Assembly (NCBI GenBank): GCA_025517565.1 | Contig: JAOPKD010000024.1 | Location: 1-43,954 of the forward strand | Direction: 5' to 3' | From: Halapricum hydrolyticum | GTDB taxonomy: Archaea; Halobacteriota; Halobacteria; Halobacteriales; Haloarculaceae | Length of the DNA stretch: 43,954 nt | Shown here: positions 33,055 to 41,457 of the stretch, one piece after another | How positions within the stretch are numbered: the stretch's first letter is position 1 | Layout of the letters: every line of letters starts with the position of its first letter | Program-made: the position numbers and the translations under genes | Notes under the pieces: generated by a model | Database searches by the model: none | What the model was told of the DNA's origin: nothing | The model's input: only the letters and a program-made list of their open reading frames with translations

Positions 33055-34503
33055 TCAGACGTACCGAATGACCCGTGCCATCCCGGCTTCGAGGTGGTAG
33101 AGGTTGTGACAATGGAAAAACCAGTTCCCGCGGTTGTCTGCTTTAAAATCGATCGTGGTCCCACCCATATGCCCCGGAACGACGACAGTGTCCTTGATCG
33201 CGTTGCCGACGCTGAAGAAGTGTCCGTGGAGGTGCATCGGATGCGGAACCGGGCTCTGATTGCGCATGTGGATGCGGACGTGATCGCCCTCACGGATATC
33301 TAGCGGGTCGGCGTCGGGGAATACCTGTCCGCTGATCGCCCAGCTATAGCCGTCGCCGCCGGGCGAGAGCGTCAGATCGAACGTTCGATCGGGGGTTCCG
33401 TCGATCCCGTCGATCGATCCGATTGACCACAAGTCACCGTACTGAAGCGTTCGGCCACCCGTCTCGGGGGCCGTCGGCGCTCGACCGTCGCTCGTGCTGG
33501 CGTACTGGAGTACGCCCCGAGCACCGGGTTCTGATCCCCGAACCGGCGTCGCGTCGATCGCCCACGTGCCGGGGTTGTTCGCGGTGACGATCGCGTCGTA
33601 ACGCTCGCCCGGACCGAAGGTGAACGAGTCCGCGGAAACCGGCTCGACGGGTCGCCCGTCAGCGTGGGAGATTTCGAAGGCGTGCCCACCAGCCCGGACC
33701 CGGAACGTCGTCGCACTGGCTGCGTTGACAAACCGGAGACGGACCCGATCTCCGTCCGAGACTTCGAATCGCGGCGCGTTCGACGGTCCACGTCCGTTCA
33801 TCGTCATCCCTGCGTAGGGCGGTCGATAGTCGTTCATCATCCTGCCCATCGGTCCGCCGCCACCCATCCCGCCCCCAGACGTGCCGTCTGATTCCGACGG
33901 AGATCGCGGCGCATCCGGGAGATAATCGTCGAGGACGATCACGTATTCGTCGTCGTAGTCGACGTGTGGTTCGTCCTCTTCGACGACGAGCGGCCCGGCG
34001 AGTCCCCGATCGAGCTGCAGGCCCGCGTGGCTGTGGTAGAAGTACGTACCCGGAGGATCAGCCCGGAACCGATATTCGAACGAATCACCCGATTCGACCG
34101 GGTCCTGTGTCAGGTTCGGGACACCGTCCATCCCGTTCGCGACCGGCAGTCCGTGCCAGTGGACGGATGTCTCGTCGGGTAGTTCGTTGGTCAGTGAGAC
34201 GCCGACGACGTCCCCTTCCGAAGCCCGGATCTCCGGGCCGGGAAGCGTGTCGTCGTACAGCCACGTCGACCGGGATACTTCCGACGCATCGGCTCCCGGC
34301 GCGGCCGTCAATGTGAACGTTTCGTCAGCTGGATCGGACGGGGGCGCACGCGGTGTGACATCTGTCGGATCGCCCGTGAGCCCGCTGTCGTCCCCGGGAA
34401 CCGATTCCGCGAGCGAGGTGCAACCTGCGAGCGCAGCTACACCGGCACCGCCAAGGACCTGTAGCGCTCGACGCCTCGATATTCCGTGTAAATCGTCATC
34501 CAT
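33055..34503 (-). CDS. Multicopper oxidase, Tat-exported lipoprotein
   Basis: Secreted copper oxidase of 482 residues, in the laccase/CueO/nitrite-reductase-like group. The N-terminus has a twin-arginine motif SRRRALQVLGG (10-20) followed by the lipobox LAGC (Cys28), so it is exported folded and anchored by a lipid. Copper motifs are HWHG (115-118), HSHAG, HPMHLHGHFF and HCHNLYHLEAGM near the end, giving one type 1 and a trinuclear site; Met is the axial type 1 ligand. A Met/Gly-rich loop (GGGMGGGGPMGRMMND...MTMNGRG) may bind extra copper, as in CueO. The start at 34503 gives a clean Tat signal. Copper resistance or phenol oxidation is inferred. Confidence 0.93.
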   Translation of the reverse strand: MDDDLHGISRRRALQVLGGAGVAALAGCTSLAESVPGDDSGLTGDPTDVTPRAPPSDPADETFTLTAAPGADASEVSRSTWLYDDTLPGPEIRASEGDVVGVSLTNELPDETSVHWHGLPVANGMDGVPNLTQDPVESGDSFEYRFRADPPGTYFYHSHAGLQLDRGLAGPLVVEEDEPHVDYDDEYVIVLDDYLPDAPRSPSESDGTSGGGMGGGGPMGRMMNDYRPPYAGMTMNGRGPSNAPRFEVSDGDRVRLRFVNAASATTFRVRAGGHAFEISHADGRPVEPVSADSFTFGPGERYDAIVTANNPGTWAIDATPVRGSEPGARGVLQYASTSDGRAPTAPETGGRTLQYGDLWSIGSIDGIDGTPDRTFDLTLSPGGDGYSWAISGQVFPDADPLDIREGDHVRIHMRNQSPVPHPMHLHGHFFSVGNAIKDTVVVPGHMGGTTIDFKADNRGNWFFHCHNLYHLEAGMARVIRYV

Positions 34504-34557
34504 GTTGTATTGTTGTTGTGTCTGCGTATCTGAGTGCGCGAATATCTGCATCCGGTC

Positions 34558-34821
34558 CTATCGTTCACGGAGCATTCTGGCCCGCTCCTCGAACTCCTCT
34601 TCGTCGATCTCACCGCGCGCGTACCGTTTCCGAAGCGTTTCAATGGCGTCGTTCGTCTGTTCCGTGGATTCCGGTGTCGACCCGGCGATCGCGCTCCACA
34701 GCAGGTAGACGACTGTTCCCATGATCAGCAGACCGACGAGTGGACCGAGAAACGAAACCATCCACCAGCCTCCCGTTCCACTGCCCATCTGCAACAGCAA
34801 GGACCAAATCATACCTATCAT
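34558..34821 (-). CDS. SHOCT-domain membrane protein
   Basis: An 87-residue protein with one or two hydrophobic segments (about 1-12 and 20-42, FLGPLVGLLIMGTVVYLLW) and a C-terminal SHOCT domain (short C-terminal domain: AIETLRKRYARGEIDEEEFEERARML). SHOCT proteins of this shape are common next to copper-handling and other membrane genes in haloarchaea. The stop lies 54 bases before the multicopper oxidase start on the same strand, so co-transcription is likely. Starts at 34821 or 34812 are both possible. Confidence 0.82.
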   Translation of the reverse strand: MIGMIWSLLLQMGSGTGGWWMVSFLGPLVGLLIMGTVVYLLWSAIAGSTPESTEQTNDAIETLRKRYARGEIDEEEFEERARMLRER

Positions 34822-34869
34822 AGGCGACCGAGACGTAAGTATTGTGCGTGTCAAGCAATTCTCTCCCAA

Positions 34870-35120
34870 ACCGTCGTTCGCGGTCGATGTCGTGCTTGTC
34901 CGCTCGGTGAGACCTTTACCCTGGTAGGCGAACGAACGTTCGGTTCACGATAATCGAACGAGAGTTCAGTTATTTGATGAGACGAGCAGAGGGGTGAGCG
35001 TCGATGACGCTCGACGTTGCGGAGACTATCGCGGACAACGCTCGGACTCCCTCGGCGCATACACGCCTTGGTCCTTGAGGCCGGAGACTCTCCCTCGAAA
35101 CTGCTGAAACGACAGTAACC
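34870..35120. other. Intergenic region without recognised gene
   Basis: About 250 bases of mixed composition. A perfect 10-bp palindrome CGAACGTTCG lies at 34933-34942, with further CGAAC copies around it. I see no tRNA or convincing small RNA. It separates the SHOCT gene's upstream region from the lower-GC gene next to tRNA-Glu. Confidence 0.4.
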
Positions 35121-35149
35121 GCCTCAGTTCGAAACAATATAACTGAGGC
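35121..35149 (-). terminator. Hairpin after the HTH gene
   Basis: GCCTCAGTT (35121-35129) and AACTGAGGC (35141-35149) form a perfect 9-bp stem with an 11-base loop, starting 8 bases beyond the stop codon of the minus-strand gene. It fits a terminator for that gene. Confidence 0.5.
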
Positions 35150-35157
35150 TGTAGAAA

Positions 35158-35709
35158 TCACTCAGATTCTATAAGCAATTTCTCACGAGCAGCGTGGATA
35201 TTTGACCGAACTGCATCTTCGGTCACATCTCGGACATCGGCCCACTGAGCGACAGTATACCGTTCTGCCTCCTCAACGACGACCCAGTCGATAGCCTCAT
35301 GAAGCGAGAGTTCGCCAGCGATAAGTTCCGTGACTCGTTCGAGGAAGTCCTGATCGTCCCATGCGAGGTCGACATCTTCGAACTGGTGGTTCTCAGGGTC
35401 GTACGAGGCGACCATCTGGATGGCGCCGTTCTGCTCGAGTTCTGCTCGGACGTGAGCAGGCAAAGAGTCTAGTGCAGTTTGCGGTAACGGGTAAGCAGGG
35501 ACATCATGGAGTGAAGCAACGTCAAAGGGAGTAAGGCTACGGTATGACTCGTCACCGAATTTCATCAGGTAGCTAGTTTCGGCGGTAAGCTGTGTCCGCC
35601 CCTCGAGTAGTAGATCCGCGAGATTGGAGTCTTCGCTTCGATCTACTGAACCGGTCTTGAAGACTGTAATAAAGTCGCGGCCACTGCCTGTGTCAGGTTG
35701 AGCTGCCAT
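35158..35709 (-). CDS. HTH-domain protein of unknown role, lower GC than neighbours
   Basis: A 183-residue protein with no family I can name over its first 110 residues. Near the C-terminus, HEAIDWVVVEEAERYTVAQWADVRDVTEDAVRSNIHAAREKL looks like a sigma-70-region-4-type helix-turn-helix, so DNA binding is likely. It has a clear Shine-Dalgarno GGAGG (minus strand, 35716-35720) six bases before the ATG at 35709 and a TATA-like ACTAATATTCG near 35747-35758, so its transcript is leadered, unlike most genes here. Codons are noticeably more AT-rich. It lies directly beyond the 3' end of tRNA-Glu, a common integration site. It is likely acquired from a plasmid or virus. Confidence 0.72.
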   Translation of the reverse strand: MAAQPDTGSGRDFITVFKTGSVDRSEDSNLADLLLEGRTQLTAETSYLMKFGDESYRSLTPFDVASLHDVPAYPLPQTALDSLPAHVRAELEQNGAIQMVASYDPENHQFEDVDLAWDDQDFLERVTELIAGELSLHEAIDWVVVEEAERYTVAQWADVRDVTEDAVRSNIHAAREKLLIESE

Positions 35710-35715
35710 CGAATA

Positions 35716-35720
35716 CCTCC
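35716..35720 (-). promoter_or_regulatory. Shine-Dalgarno of the HTH gene
   Basis: GGAGG on the minus strand, six bases before the ATG at 35709. A clear ribosome-binding site is unusual in this window, where most genes appear leaderless, and it fixes the start. Confidence 0.6.
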
Positions 35721-35838
35721 GCTGTATGACTTAGATTTGTTGGCAACGAATATTAGTCTACCTCTGACCTTACTCTCCAGTATCGAGGCCTGGATTCCCT
35801 GGTCGCAGTTGCGACTCACGATTTGTTCGTCACAAAAG

Positions 35839-35913
35839 TGCTCCGGCAGGGATTTGAACCCTGGTCCTTGCCGTGAGAGGGCAAGATGATTGGCCGGACT
35901 ACACCACCAGAGC
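35839..35913 (-). tRNA. tRNA-Glu, anticodon CTC
   Basis: Acceptor arm GCTCTGG pairs with CCGGAGC (one G-U), discriminator A. The anticodon arm is TTGCC-CTCTCAC-GGCAA, giving anticodon CTC for GAG codons. The T arm CAGGG-TTCAAAT-CCCTG is perfect. No intron, and CCA is not encoded. A TATA-like stretch (minus-strand GGTTTTACGTATC, 35936-35948) lies about 28 bases upstream of the 5' end. Confidence 0.95.
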
Positions 35914-35987
35914 GTGCATCCGCTGGTAGTGGGGAGATACGTAAAACCGTTCCGTTTCCGATCGCCGTATGCCGATGCCTCCCAGAC

Positions 35988-37217
35988 CTACTCCTCGTCC
36001 TCGAAGGGTGAACCGGCGGCATCCGGTTCGTGGCCTGGCAGGCTGACGATGTTCTCTCGCCCGACCCGAAGCTTGGTGATCTCGCCGTCGTCTTCCATAT
36101 CAGAGAGCAGCATGCTCACTTTCGACTTCGACCAGTCTGTCTCCTCGACGATCTCGGACTGGCGCATCCGGCCACCGCGGTCTTCCAGCAGCGCCTCCAC
36201 GCGGTCGGCGTCCGACAACACCGCCTCGGGCTCGAGTGGTGCAGACTCGGTCTCTGCACTCGTGTCCGGCTTCGCCGGTTCAGTCGGCGGCCCGGAACTG
36301 CGCTGGAGGAGATACCAGATCCCACCGGCGCCGCCCGTGACGACCAACACGACGGCACCGATCGGCAGCCACATCGATGGACCGCTGTCGCCGCCGGCAC
36401 CGCCTGGCGTGTCTGTCGTGGTTGTGGATGTCGTCGCTGTGGTCGTCGCCGTACCCGTAGACGCCGGCCCGAGCCTGATCAGCGGCCGGTACGGGCTGAA
36501 CTCCCGCTCTCCGGTCCAGGTGATGGTCTGACTGTCGGTGAGGTTCGATCGGGACATGCTGTCGGGCGCCGGTTCGACCTCGATAAACTGCAGCTCGCCC
36601 GACGTAACGATCACGAGTCGTCTATTCGGGCCCAGCGAGAGCCCGTTCGTGAAGATGTCGCCGATCCGGAGCTGCTGGCCCGACCGCTCGGTGAAATTCG
36701 ACCACGTGAACGACATCTCGACCACGCCCTGGGTTCCGAGCGTGAAGCCACTCTCGCCGGTTTCGGCGACGTGTGCCCACCGCTCGAAGCTCGAAGCGTT
36801 CATCTGCCTGCCGGTCGTCTCCGTTCCCCTCTCGGTCAGCTGGCTGGCGGTCTCTCGAAACTGCGTATACAGCTCCGTCTCCTCTGCGTTGAACTCGGCA
36901 GCGTAGGTCTCGTAGGCGTCTTCCTCGGATTCGTTCTCCAGTGGCCTGGTGTGTCGGTCGGTCCACCGGACGCTCCCGTTGTCGTAGACGGTCAGCTTGT
37001 GAGTCGTCCGGACGAACTCGTCCGGCGCGGCTAGCAGCTCTGTTCCAGCCGTGTCGGCAGCGCCTGCCTGCGCGTCGAACTGTGCCGCTTCCGGTTCGGC
37101 GACGCTCGTGTCGTGTCGCTGCTCGACTCCGTCAGCACCCGCCGGTGTGCCGAGAACGGCGACCGTCCCGACAGCGAGAACGAACACGAGAGCGATAACG
37201 CCCGGCCAGCGGACCAT
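35988..37217 (-). CDS. Membrane-anchored winged-helix regulator with extracellular domain
   Basis: A 409-residue protein with a signal peptide (about 1-28), an extracellular beta-rich domain (about 60-260) containing many N-glycosylation sequons, a Thr-rich linker (about 255-275), one transmembrane helix (WLPIGAVVLVVTGGAGGIWYLL, about 281-302) and a cytoplasmic winged helix (ADRVEALLEDRGGRMRQSEIVEETDWSKSKVSMLLSDMEDDGEI) of MarR-like form. This is a haloarchaeal layout (listed, from memory, under DUF7345/DUF7343). It looks like a one-component sensor: an outside signal to a DNA-binding domain held at the membrane. The ligand and target genes are unknown. Only 64 bases separate it from the FAD/Fe-S enzyme gene on the same strand, but that gene ends upstream of it. 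Confidence 0.86.
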   Translation of the reverse strand: MVRWPGVIALVFVLAVGTVAVLGTPAGADGVEQRHDTSVAEPEAAQFDAQAGAADTAGTELLAAPDEFVRTTHKLTVYDNGSVRWTDRHTRPLENESEEDAYETYAAEFNAEETELYTQFRETASQLTERGTETTGRQMNASSFERWAHVAETGESGFTLGTQGVVEMSFTWSNFTERSGQQLRIGDIFTNGLSLGPNRRLVIVTSGELQFIEVEPAPDSMSRSNLTDSQTITWTGEREFSPYRPLIRLGPASTGTATTTATTSTTTTDTPGGAGGDSGPSMWLPIGAVVLVVTGGAGGIWYLLQRSSGPPTEPAKPDTSAETESAPLEPEAVLSDADRVEALLEDRGGRMRQSEIVEETDWSKSKVSMLLSDMEDDGEITKLRVGRENIVSLPGHEPDAAGSPFEDEE

Positions 37218-37281
37218 CTACCAGTATAGTCCCCTGCACGATAGTTAAGTACTGTGCTACGGCCAGATGGGGCCGACGCCG

Positions 37282-40200
37282 TCAGGGAGTTTCCCCGAGC
37301 GCGTCGGCCAGGCGTTCGATCGGATGGGGTGGCTCGGAACCCGCGTAGTCTTTGAGCTGTCCCCGGCAGGACGCCCCGGGAGCGACGACTGACTCGCCGC
37401 TGCTGCGGTCGATCTGGTCGAACAGTATCGAACCGATCGCCTTGCTCATCGAGTAGTGTTCGGCCTCGTAGCCGAACGAACCGGCCATCCCACAGCACGT
37501 CGAATCCAGCGCGTCGACCTCGTAGCCGGCGCGTCGCAGGACGTTTGCCGTGTGATGGTCTTTTTTCGTCGATTTCTGGTGGCAGTGGCCGTGATAGGTT
37601 AGCGTCTCCTCGGGCGCGTCGAAGTCGATGTGCTCGTCGAGCCGGTAGGTGTCGAGGTACTCGGCGACGCCGTAGGCGTTCGTCGCGACGCGTTCGACGT
37701 CGTGACCCGAGAGCAGATCCAGGTAGTCGAGCTGGAACATCACCGCTTCGGAGGGCTCGACAGCCACGATCTCCCAGCCGTCGTCCACTTTCGGGGCGAG
37801 ATATTCGACGTTGTGCTCGGCGTGCTCGCGAGCCTTGTCGAGAAAGCCCTTCGAGTGGGCCGCACGACCGCTGTCGACGACGTCTGTCGGAACCTCGACG
37901 TACACGCCTGCGGCTTCCAGCACCTCGACGGCGGCCATCCCCGCCATTGGACGGTTGTAGTTGGTGTAGGTATCGGGGAACAACAACACCTTCCGGTCGG
38001 CTTCCGCTTCGCTGACGGACGGTTCGTGATCGGCGAAGCGGTCGACGAACGTGTTCCGGTAGAACCTCGGGAACTCACGCTCGCGGGCGATACCGAAGAA
38101 CTTCTCCTGGAGGATGCCGGTCCCCGGGAGCTTCTGCGCCCAGTTCGACAGCGGGGCGAGTGCGCTGGCAAGCGGGTACAGTGCATCGGCGTTGGCGAAG
38201 ATCCGGTCGCGCAGCCCCGGGCCCTGTTCCTCGTGGTGAGCGTGTTTGACTTCGGCTTTCAGCTTGGCCATGTCGACCTCGCTCGGGCAGTCCTTGGCAC
38301 AGCCCTTGCAGCCGACACACAGGTCCAGCACCTCGTCGACGAACTCCTCCTCGCGCGGATCGTCCGGCAAGTCGCCGCTCATCGCCTGCCGGAGCATGTT
38401 CGCCCGGCCGCGCGTCGCCTGAATCTCCTCGTTGGCCGCGCGGTACGTCGGACACATCACCCCGCCAGTCGTCTCTTGGGGGCCGCGACAGCCGCCACAG
38501 CCGTGACAGAGTTCGACCATCCCCTGCATGCCGTTGTCGTTGTCCCAGTTGAGCGTCGGCTCGAAGGGGATGTCCAGTTCGTACTCGGGGTCGAACCGGA
38601 GCTGTTCGGTCATCGACGCGACCCGGGCGCGTTCGGGAGCGTCCGCGGGCAGTTCCTCGTCGGGTGCGTACCCGCAGACCTGGCTGGGATTGAGCAGCCA
38701 GTCCGGGTCGAACGCCGTCTTGAGCTCGCGCAACAGCTCCCAGACCGGCTGGCCGTACAGTTTCCGGTTCCACTCGCTGCGCGCGCGACCGTCTCCGTGT
38801 TCGCCGGAGACGCTACCGCCGTATTTGACCGCCAGATCGGTCGCACCGTCGGCGATCGATCGCATCTGTGCGACGCCGGCGGGCGTCTTCGTGTTGACTA
38901 GCGGTCGGACGTGCAGACAACCCGGGCCCGCGTGGGCGTAGAAACTCGCGTAGGTGTCGTTCTCGGCGAGCAACTCCCGGAAGTCGGTGACGAACTCGGG
39001 GAGGTTCTCCGGCGGGACGGCCATGTCCTCGATGAACGAGATGTGCTTCTCGTCGGTCGTCCGGCCCAGAAGCGTCGGCTGGCCGGATTTGCGAAGCTTC
39101 CAGAAGCGACTCCGACGCTCGTCATCGTGGGCCTCGCTCGCGTCGAAGGCGATCGGGTCGGCGTCGGTGATCTCGGCGGCCCCCGCATCTGGCTCGGCCA
39201 CCGTTTCGACGCCCGGGACCCGATCCGCAAGCAGGTTCGCGACCTTGCGCTCGCCTTCGGCGTCGCTGTCGGCGTAGAACTCAACCAGCAGCGTCGCTTT
39301 CGCGCCCTCCGGCAAGATCTCCTCGACGAGGTCGCCGAACTCCTCAGTGTCGGCCGCCAGCTCCAGCAGGACGTCGTCGAGCACCTCCACAGCGGAGGGG
39401 TCGTGTTCGAGGATGATCGAGACGTCCTCCATCGCGTCGACCAGATCCTCGTAGAACAGCAGCGCGACGGACTTGGTCTCCGGGACGGTCTCCAGCCCGA
39501 GCGTCGCCTCGGTGATCGTCGCGAGGGTCCCCTCGCTGCCGGCCAGCAGTCGCGCGATGTTGACCGTACTCTCCTCGCGAGCCTGCTCGACCATCCGATC
39601 GAGGTCGTACCCGGAGACGTTGCGCTTCAGGTCCGGGAACGCCTCGAGGATCTCGTCGCCTTCCTCCTCGATCAGGCGCTGGACGGTCGCACAGACCCGC
39701 GCCTCGATGTCGCCGTCCGGGTCAGCCCGCTCTGCGAGTTCCTCGAGGGACACCTCGCCCAGTTCCGTGACCGTTCCGTCCGCGAGGACGACCTCCGCGC
39801 TCTCGACGTAGGCGGCGGTCATGCCGTACTTCAGCGAGTGCGATCCGGATGAGTTGTTGCCGATCGCCCCGCCGACGGCGCTTTTGTCCCGCCAGGCCGG
39901 GTCGGGACCGAACTTCAGCCCGTCCTCTTTGAGGTGTTCGTTCAGGTCTTCGAGGTAGGCCCCCGCCTCCACCCGGGCGGTCTCGGCGCCGGTGTCGACC
40001 GATACGATGTCGGTCATGTACCGCGAGAAGTCGAGCACGACGGCTTCGTTGACTGTCTGACCCGCGAGACTCGTCCCGCCACCCCGGGGAAGCACCGGAA
40101 TATCGCGCCGTGCGCAGTATTCCACGACGGCCGCGACGTCGTCGGCGTCGGTCGGGAAGACGACGCCGATCGGCGTCACCTCGTAGGCGCTGGCGTCGGT

Positions 40201-40377
40201 CGCATAGAGCTGGCGCGTGTACTCGTCGAACCGAACGTCCCCGGAGACGCGCGAACGCAGATCCGCCACGAGCCCCGGTCGATCCACCTCGCCGCCGGTG
40301 TAGTCGTAGTCGGCCCGGTCGTCGGTCGTGGGGTCCGGTTGTGGGACCCCTGGCTCGATCCCGTCGCTAGTTCCCAT
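37282..40377 (-). CDS. FAD/Fe-S D-lactate dehydrogenase-like fusion protein
   Basis: A 1031-residue fusion of a GlcD/Dld-type FAD subunit and a GlpC-type iron-sulfur subunit, probably oxidising D-lactate, glycolate or another 2-hydroxyacid and passing electrons to quinone. N-terminal FAD-binding (PCMH) domain: PVLPRGGGTSLAGQTVNEAVVL near 95-116. The FAD-linked C-terminal domain follows to about residue 560. Two 4Fe-4S motifs come next: CHGCGGC...CP near 623 and CVGCKGCAKDCP near 686-698. Two CCG domains follow, with HGHCHQKST near 930 and CCGMAG near 960. All Cys are intact. The start is the first ATG, upstream of divergent ylbF. Lactate versus glycolate cannot be told from sequence. Confidence 0.92.
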   Translation of the reverse strand: MGTSDGIEPGVPQPDPTTDDRADYDYTGGEVDRPGLVADLRSRVSGDVRFDEYTRQLYATDASAYEVTPIGVVFPTDADDVAAVVEYCARRDIPVLPRGGGTSLAGQTVNEAVVLDFSRYMTDIVSVDTGAETARVEAGAYLEDLNEHLKEDGLKFGPDPAWRDKSAVGGAIGNNSSGSHSLKYGMTAAYVESAEVVLADGTVTELGEVSLEELAERADPDGDIEARVCATVQRLIEEEGDEILEAFPDLKRNVSGYDLDRMVEQAREESTVNIARLLAGSEGTLATITEATLGLETVPETKSVALLFYEDLVDAMEDVSIILEHDPSAVEVLDDVLLELAADTEEFGDLVEEILPEGAKATLLVEFYADSDAEGERKVANLLADRVPGVETVAEPDAGAAEITDADPIAFDASEAHDDERRSRFWKLRKSGQPTLLGRTTDEKHISFIEDMAVPPENLPEFVTDFRELLAENDTYASFYAHAGPGCLHVRPLVNTKTPAGVAQMRSIADGATDLAVKYGGSVSGEHGDGRARSEWNRKLYGQPVWELLRELKTAFDPDWLLNPSQVCGYAPDEELPADAPERARVASMTEQLRFDPEYELDIPFEPTLNWDNDNGMQGMVELCHGCGGCRGPQETTGGVMCPTYRAANEEIQATRGRANMLRQAMSGDLPDDPREEEFVDEVLDLCVGCKGCAKDCPSEVDMAKLKAEVKHAHHEEQGPGLRDRIFANADALYPLASALAPLSNWAQKLPGTGILQEKFFGIAREREFPRFYRNTFVDRFADHEPSVSEAEADRKVLLFPDTYTNYNRPMAGMAAVEVLEAAGVYVEVPTDVVDSGRAAHSKGFLDKAREHAEHNVEYLAPKVDDGWEIVAVEPSEAVMFQLDYLDLLSGHDVERVATNAYGVAEYLDTYRLDEHIDFDAPEETLTYHGHCHQKSTKKDHHTANVLRRAGYEVDALDSTCCGMAGSFGYEAEHYSMSKAIGSILFDQIDRSSGESVVAPGASCRGQLKDYAGSEPPHPIERLADALGETP

Positions 40378-40519
40378 ACGGACTGGCTACGACCCGACGA
40401 GGATTAAACTCACGCTCTCGGCGCGTGAGGAGGTGCGACCTGTGGCGGGACCGCCCGGAGCCAGCAACCGACGGTGGGTTCCCGGACGTTCAAGCCGACG
40501 ACTGCCCTACGCCTGTCGC

Positions 40520-40912
40520 ATGAGTGTCGATACCGAGGGGACGACGGCCGGGGCCGACGCCGAGACGCTGGCGACGGCACTGGGCGAAGCGATTACCGAC
40601 CTGCCGGAGTATCAGGCGTATCTTGACGCCAAAGCCGACGTCGAAGCCGACGAAGCGGCACAGCAACGGATCGAGGAGTTCGAACAGGTGCGCGAGGAGT
40701 ACATGGTCGCCAAACAGACCAACCGGGCCGACGAAAGCGATCTCGACGCACTGAAAGACGCCAAACGGCGACTCCACGCGCTGCCGGTGATGAAGACGTA
40801 CCTCCGGTCGCAGGCCGCGCTCGAAAGCCGGCTTCAGGAACTCGACGAACTGATTTCCGAGCCGCTCGCGGTGGATTTCGGTGAGCAGGCCGGGAGCTGC
40901 TGTCAGGACTAG
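40520..40912 (+). CDS. YlbF/YmcA family protein
   Basis: Helical protein of 130 residues of the YlbF/YmcA (formerly DUF964) family, whose Bacillus members form a complex that regulates RNA processing and development. Core: LATALGEAITDLPEYQAYLDAKADVEADEAAQQRIEEFEQVREEYM and a second helical stretch ending in ALESRLQELDELI. The C-terminus reads GSCCQD, two adjacent Cys that could hold a metal or cluster. The ATG at 40520 is the family start; the upstream in-frame extension covers the promoter. Convergent with the XRE-CBS gene, and both stop codons share one CTAG. The archaeal role is unknown. Confidence 0.87.
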   Translation: MSVDTEGTTAGADAETLATALGEAITDLPEYQAYLDAKADVEADEAAQQRIEEFEQVREEYMVAKQTNRADESDLDALKDAKRRLHALPVMKTYLRSQAALESRLQELDELISEPLAVDFGEQAGSCCQD

Positions 40913-41451
40913 GAGACGTGCGCGGCGATGTCGGCGTCGGTGATGATACCGACCGTCTTTCCGTTCTCGACGACGAGCACGGCGGCCTTGTGATCGAGAT
41001 ACGTATCGACCTCGTCGATCGTGGCGTCGGGTTCGACCTGGGCGATCGATTCGTGCATGACTTCCGCGACGGGGAGTTCACCCACGTTCTCCTCGGATCG
41101 CTGGCGGATGTCGGTGTTACCGATCAACCCGATCGGTGACCCGTCCCGGATCACCGGCACCTGCGAGTAGCCTTTCCCGTCCATGACGTCCTTGGCGTGG
41201 TGGACCGAGTCGTCCGGCGCGACACTGACGACGTCGCGGTTCATCAGGTCCGACGCACGGAGGATACTTCCCTCCGCCTCTTCGAGCGCGTTGACGATCC
41301 GCCGCAGCGTCGACAGGCGCGGATCGACGTCGCCGCCCTCGATCCGGGCGATCAACGGCTGGGACACCTCGGCCCGCTCGGCGAGCTCGCTCTGGGTGAG
41401 ATCGAGCTCCGTCCGCCGCTCGCGCAGGTCCTCCGGCGTTGGCAGTTTCAT
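40909..41451 (-). CDS. XRE-type HTH and CBS-pair transcription regulator
   Basis: A 180-residue regulator. Residues 11-55 form a Cro/XRE helix-turn-helix (RRTELDLTQSELAERAEVSQPLIARIEGGDVDP). Two CBS motifs follow (about 65-120 and 125-178, DLMNRDVVSVAPDDSV and VMHESIAQVEPDATI), which usually bind adenosine nucleotides or S-adenosylmethionine, so DNA binding may respond to energy or methyl-donor state. The ATG at 41451 is 25 bases after a TATA box; a nine-residue upstream extension would overlap the operator. An inverted repeat overlapping that box suggests autoregulation. The family is widespread in archaea. Confidence 0.9.
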   Translation of the reverse strand: MKLPTPEDLRERRTELDLTQSELAERAEVSQPLIARIEGGDVDPRLSTLRRIVNALEEAEGSILRASDLMNRDVVSVAPDDSVHHAKDVMDGKGYSQVPVIRDGSPIGLIGNTDIRQRSEENVGELPVAEVMHESIAQVEPDATIDEVDTYLDHKAAVLVVENGKTVGIITDADIAAHVS

Positions 41452-41457
41452 ATCTTT

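Noticed and set aside
32879..33100. Two very short open frames after the small acidic protein
   Set aside because: About 20 and 50 codons, one overlapping the end of the oxidase gene; no promoter or motif.
34980..35110. C/D-box-like small RNA
   Set aside because: A TTGATGA box and a later CTGA exist but the internal boxes and spacing do not fit.
35797..35866. Candidate att repeat: CCCTGGTC at 35797-35804 and inside tRNA-Glu at 35859-35866
   Set aside because: Only 8 bases match, within the expected chance level, and neighbouring bases differ.
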